Assembly: GCF_009811755.1 (NCBI RefSeq)
Contig: NZ_BLIV01000003.1
Location: forward strand, 1-64,000
Direction of reading: 5' to 3'
Source: Roseobacter cerasinus
GTDB lineage: Bacteria > Pseudomonadota > Alphaproteobacteria > Rhodobacterales > Rhodobacteraceae
DNA length: 64,000 bases
Shown here: positions 61,413-64,000 of the stretch, piece by piece
Numbering within the stretch: the stretch's first letter is position 1
How the letters are laid out: every line of letters begins with the position of its first letter
The notes under the pieces: model-generated
The model's database searches: none
What the model saw: the letters and a program-made list of their open reading frames with translations, nothing else
Told to the model about the DNA's origin: nothing
Translations under genes and position numbers: made by a program

Positions 61413-63218
61413 ATGACATTGAACGACACCATTGCCCGCGTCACCGACCGGATCATTGCCCGCAGCGAGGGGCCGCGCGGCGAGTACCTCGCACGGATGC
61501 AAGCGGCGCGGGTTAAAGGCCCCGCGCGCGGGCACCTCAGTTGCAGCGGGCAGGCCCATGCCTATGCGGGTGCTGGATCGGATCAGGGCGCGCTGGCGAC
61601 CGAACAGGCGCCCAATCTGGCGATTGTGACGACCTACAACGACATGCTCTCGGCGCATCAGCCGTTTGAGCGCTACCCCGAGCTGATCCGCGAGGCCGCG
61701 CGCGAAGTGGGCGCGACGGCGCAGGTCGCGGGCGGCGTGCCGGCCATGTGCGACGGCGTCACCCAAGGCGAGCCGGGCATGGAGCTGAGCCTCTTTTCCC
61801 GCGACCTCATCGCCATGGCCACGGGCATCGCCATGACGCACAACACCTTTGATGCCGCAGTGTATCTTGGTGTCTGCGACAAGATCGTGCCGGGGCTGAT
61901 CATTGCGGCCCAGACCTTTGGGCACATCCCAACGGTGTTCCTACCTGCGGGGCCGATGACGTCCGGCCTCTCCAATGAGGAAAAATCGCAGGTCCGCCAA
62001 AAGTTCGCTGCAGGTGAAGTGGGCCGTGAGGAGCTGATGGCAGCGGAGATGGGCGCGTACCACGGCCCCGGCACCTGCACCTTCTATGGCACTGCGAACA
62101 CCAACCAGATGCTCATGGAATTCATGGGCATGCATCTGCCGGGCACGAGCTTTGTCACGCCGAACACCGGGATCCGCGACGCGCTGACCAAGGCAGGCGC
62201 CCAGCGGGCGCTGGCGCATTCCGATCTGGGCGACAATTACCTGCCGGTCTGCGATGTGCTCGACGAAAAGGCCTTCGTGAATGGCATCATTGGGCTGAAC
62301 GCGACCGGTGGCTCGACCAACCTGCTCATTCACCTCGTGGCCATGGCGCGGGCGGGCGGCATCCTCCTTGACTGGCAGGACTTTTCGGATCTCTCCGAAG
62401 TGACTCCGCTTTTGGCGCGCGTCTATCCGAACGGTCTGGCGGATGTGAACCACTTCCACGCCGCAGGCGGCTTGGGCTACATGATCCGCGAGTTGCTGGG
62501 TGCGGGCCTCCTGCACCCCGACACCAAGACCGTCGCGGGCGGCAGTCTGGAGGCCTATACACAGGAGCCCAAGCTCAAGGACGGCACGCTGGTCTGGGAA
62601 GAGGGCACGGCGCACAGTCTGAACGAAAAAATCCTGCGCCCTTCTGCGGACCCATTCCAACCTACGGGCGGGCTGAAACGCATGAGCGGCAGCCTTGGCA
62701 ATGCGGTCATGAAGGTCTCCGCCGTGAAACCCGAACATCAGATCGTGGAGGCGCCGGTGCGCGTGTTCCACGATCAGGAAGAGGTCAAAGCGGCCTGTCG
62801 CGCGCAGGAGATTACCGAGGACACGGTGGTCGTGGTGCGCTTCCAGGGCCCCAAGGCCAATGGCATGCCGGAGTTGCACAGCCTGACGCCGCTTCTGAAG
62901 AACCTGCAGGCGCGGGGGATCAATGTGGCGCTGGTGACCGATGGGCGCATGTCGGGCGCCTCCGGCTCGGTGCCTGCGGCGATCCACGTCAGCCCCGAAG
63001 CGCTGGATGGCGGCGCCATTTCCAAATTGCAGGACGGGGACGTGTTGCGCGTCGATGCAACAACCGGCACGCTTGACATCAAAACGCCCGGAGTGCTTGA
63101 CAGAGAGGCCGTTCGCGTGAATCTCGGCGCCAATGAATTTGGCCTCGGTCGCGAACTCTTTGCCCAGTTCCGCCGGTCGGTTGGCGCGGCGGACACCGGC
63201 GCCAGCGTGCTCTTTTAA
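61413..63218 (+). CDS. edd: 6-Phosphogluconate dehydratase
   Basis: 601 residues, IlvD/Edd family. Fe-S cysteines and motifs: [57 protein letters not shown] and [16 protein letters not shown]. Late [19 protein letters not shown] is the family end block. It converts 6-phosphogluconate to KDPG. Followed by eda after 14 nt. Confidence 0.95.
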   Translation: MTLNDTIARVTDRIIARSEGPRGEYLARMQAARVKGPARGHLSCSGQAHAYAGAGSDQGALATEQAPNLAIVTTYNDMLSAHQPFERYPELIREAAREVGATAQVAGGVPAMCDGVTQGEPGMELSLFSRDLIAMATGIAMTHNTFDAAVYLGVCDKIVPGLIIAAQTFGHIPTVFLPAGPMTSGLSNEEKSQVRQKFAAGEVGREELMAAEMGAYHGPGTCTFYGTANTNQMLMEFMGMHLPGTSFVTPNTGIRDALTKAGAQRALAHSDLGDNYLPVCDVLDEKAFVNGIIGLNATGGSTNLLIHLVAMARAGGILLDWQDFSDLSEVTPLLARVYPNGLADVNHFHAAGGLGYMIRELLGAGLLHPDTKTVAGGSLEAYTQEPKLKDGTLVWEEGTAHSLNEKILRPSADPFQPTGGLKRMSGSLGNAVMKVSAVKPEHQIVEAPVRVFHDQEEVKAACRAQEITEDTVVVVRFQGPKANGMPELHSLTPLLKNLQARGINVALVTDGRMSGASGSVPAAIHVSPEALDGGAISKLQDGDVLRVDATTGTLDIKTPGVLDREAVRVNLGANEFGLGRELFAQFRRSVGAADTGASVLF

Positions 63219-63232
63219 GAAAGGACCTTCCC

Positions 63233-63874
63233 ATGACACCGCAAGAGGCCAGCGCGCGCGCGAGAGAGATTTGTTCGCTGGCGCCCATCGTTCCGGTGCT
63301 GGTTGTGAAAGACACAGCCCATGCCCGCCCCTTGGCCGAGGCTCTGGTGGCCGGTGGATTGCCCGCGCTGGAAGTCACCTTACGCACGCCTGCCGCGCTC
63401 GATGTCATTGCCGAGATGGCGCAGGTGCCCGGCGGTGTGGTCGGTGCAGGCACCTTGGTCACGCCTCAGGATGTCAAGAACGCCAAAGCGGCGGGCGCGA
63501 CCTTTGGCGTCTCGCCGGGCGCGACGGATGCGCTGATCGCTGCCTGTGAGGCCGAAGACCTGCCTTTGCTGGCGGGGGCCGCCACGGCCTCCGAGGCCAT
63601 GCGCTTGCTGGAACGCGGCTATGACGTGCTCAAGTTCTTCCCGGCGGAAGCTTCCGGTGGCGCGCCCGCGCTCAAGGCCATTGGCGCGCCGCTGCCACAG
63701 ATCAGCTTTTGCCCGACCGGTGGCGTCAGCCCGGAGAACGCGATGGACTATCTATCATTGCCCAATGTCATCTGCGCGGGCGGCAGCTGGGTTGCACCCT
63801 CTGACCTGGTTGTCTCCGGCGACTGGGCCGGCATCCAAGCACTGGCGAAGGATGCAGCCGCCCTGCGCGGCTAG
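63233..63874 (+). CDS. eda: KDPG aldolase
   Basis: 213 residues. The catalytic Schiff-base lysine is Lys134 in YDVLKFFPAEASGG; other motifs are APIVPVLVVKD, GLPALEVTLRTPAALDVI and SFCPTGGVSPENA. It splits KDPG into pyruvate and G3P. AAAGGA precedes the ATG. Confidence 0.95.
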   Translation: MTPQEASARAREICSLAPIVPVLVVKDTAHARPLAEALVAGGLPALEVTLRTPAALDVIAEMAQVPGGVVGAGTLVTPQDVKNAKAAGATFGVSPGATDALIAACEAEDLPLLAGAATASEAMRLLERGYDVLKFFPAEASGGAPALKAIGAPLPQISFCPTGGVSPENAMDYLSLPNVICAGGSWVAPSDLVVSGDWAGIQALAKDAAALRG

Positions 63875-63906
63875 GCATCCACGCCGCAGGCCAGGGGAGC
63901 CGGAGC

Positions 63907-64000
63907 ATGATATTCTGTTGTGGTGAAGCTCTGATCGACATGATCCCGGAGGCCACGGCCACCGGCGTATCTGGGTTTGTCCCGCATGCAGGCGGCGCTG
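63907..64000 (+). CDS. PfkB-family fructokinase, N-terminal part (runs off window)
   Basis: The ATG at 63907 with GGGGAG 12 nt upstream opens MIFCCGEALIDMIPEATATG and continues to the window end as PHAGGA. The CxGEALxDxxP opening is that of PfkB fructokinases. This would phosphorylate fructose imported by FrcBCA so that it can enter the pathway. Only 31 residues are visible. Confidence 0.85.
   Translation, partial: MIFCCGEALIDMIPEATATGVSGFVPHAGGA

Overview
The window reads as a Rhodobacterales (Roseobacter-group) alphaproteobacterium. Supports are the GC-rich core, tightly overlapping operons joined by ATGA or TGATG, a membrane FDH3-type formate dehydrogenase cluster, several TRAP and ABC uptake systems, a complete beta-hydroxyaspartate cycle, a GlpSTPQUV glycerol importer and an Entner-Doudoroff sugar operon. 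No rRNA, tRNA or CRISPR was seen.

Layout. 1-5.2 kb is accessory DNA, visibly less GC-rich: the end of an IS3-family element, a cut gene remnant, a two-TM membrane protein, a tight three-gene cassette of unknown function containing a Cys-rich secreted or effector-like protein, a relaxase/MobC pair and a decayed serine-recombinase tail. 5.2-17.8 kb is the formate dehydrogenase region: Mrp-type ATPase and companions, a hybrid cytochrome c protein, a polyferredoxin, DUF3305/DUF3306, a TorD-like chaperone, a TAT leader protein, FDH alpha, beta and gamma, and a 41-residue membrane peptide. 17.8-24.3 kb is malonate uptake and activation (MatR regulator, TRAP MatPQM, malonyl-CoA decarboxylase and malonyl-CoA synthetase). 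24.4-29.1 kb (minus strand) is a second TRAP system with an amidase and a small membrane protein. 29.4-34.8 kb is bhcR and bhcABCD, which convert glyoxylate plus glycine to oxaloacetate through aspartate chemistry. 35.0-43.3 kb is a nine-gene, almost gapless operon: an NMT1/THI5-like ABC importer, a cytosine-deaminase-like amidohydrolase, an FAD oxidase, two NAD(P)H flavin reductases, a 2OG/Fe(II)-type oxygenase and a creatininase-family hydrolase. Its substrate is not recognisable, and it is the best candidate for an undescribed pathway. 43.3-55.2 kb is glycerol and glycerol-3-phosphate use (glpR, glpD, glpSTPQ, an odd AT-rich insert gene, glpU, glpV, glpK, an iron-type alcohol dehydrogenase). 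55.2-64 kb is fructose uptake (ROK regulator, frcBCA, frcK) and gap-edd-eda, ending inside a PfkB fructokinase.

How the parts fit. The region is a carbon-acquisition block for C1-C6 compounds. Formate gives electrons to the quinone pool, malonate gives acetyl-CoA, glyoxylate-yielding compounds give oxaloacetate, glycerol gives DHAP, and fructose gives pyruvate and G3P. Several operons carry visible palindromic operator candidates next to their regulator: MatR, BhcR, GlpR, the ROK repressor, and a LacI-type palindrome before gap. All five solute-binding-protein genes in the window are followed within about 20 nt by a perfect GC-rich hairpin, which suggests a shared way of making the binding protein in excess over the rest of its operon.
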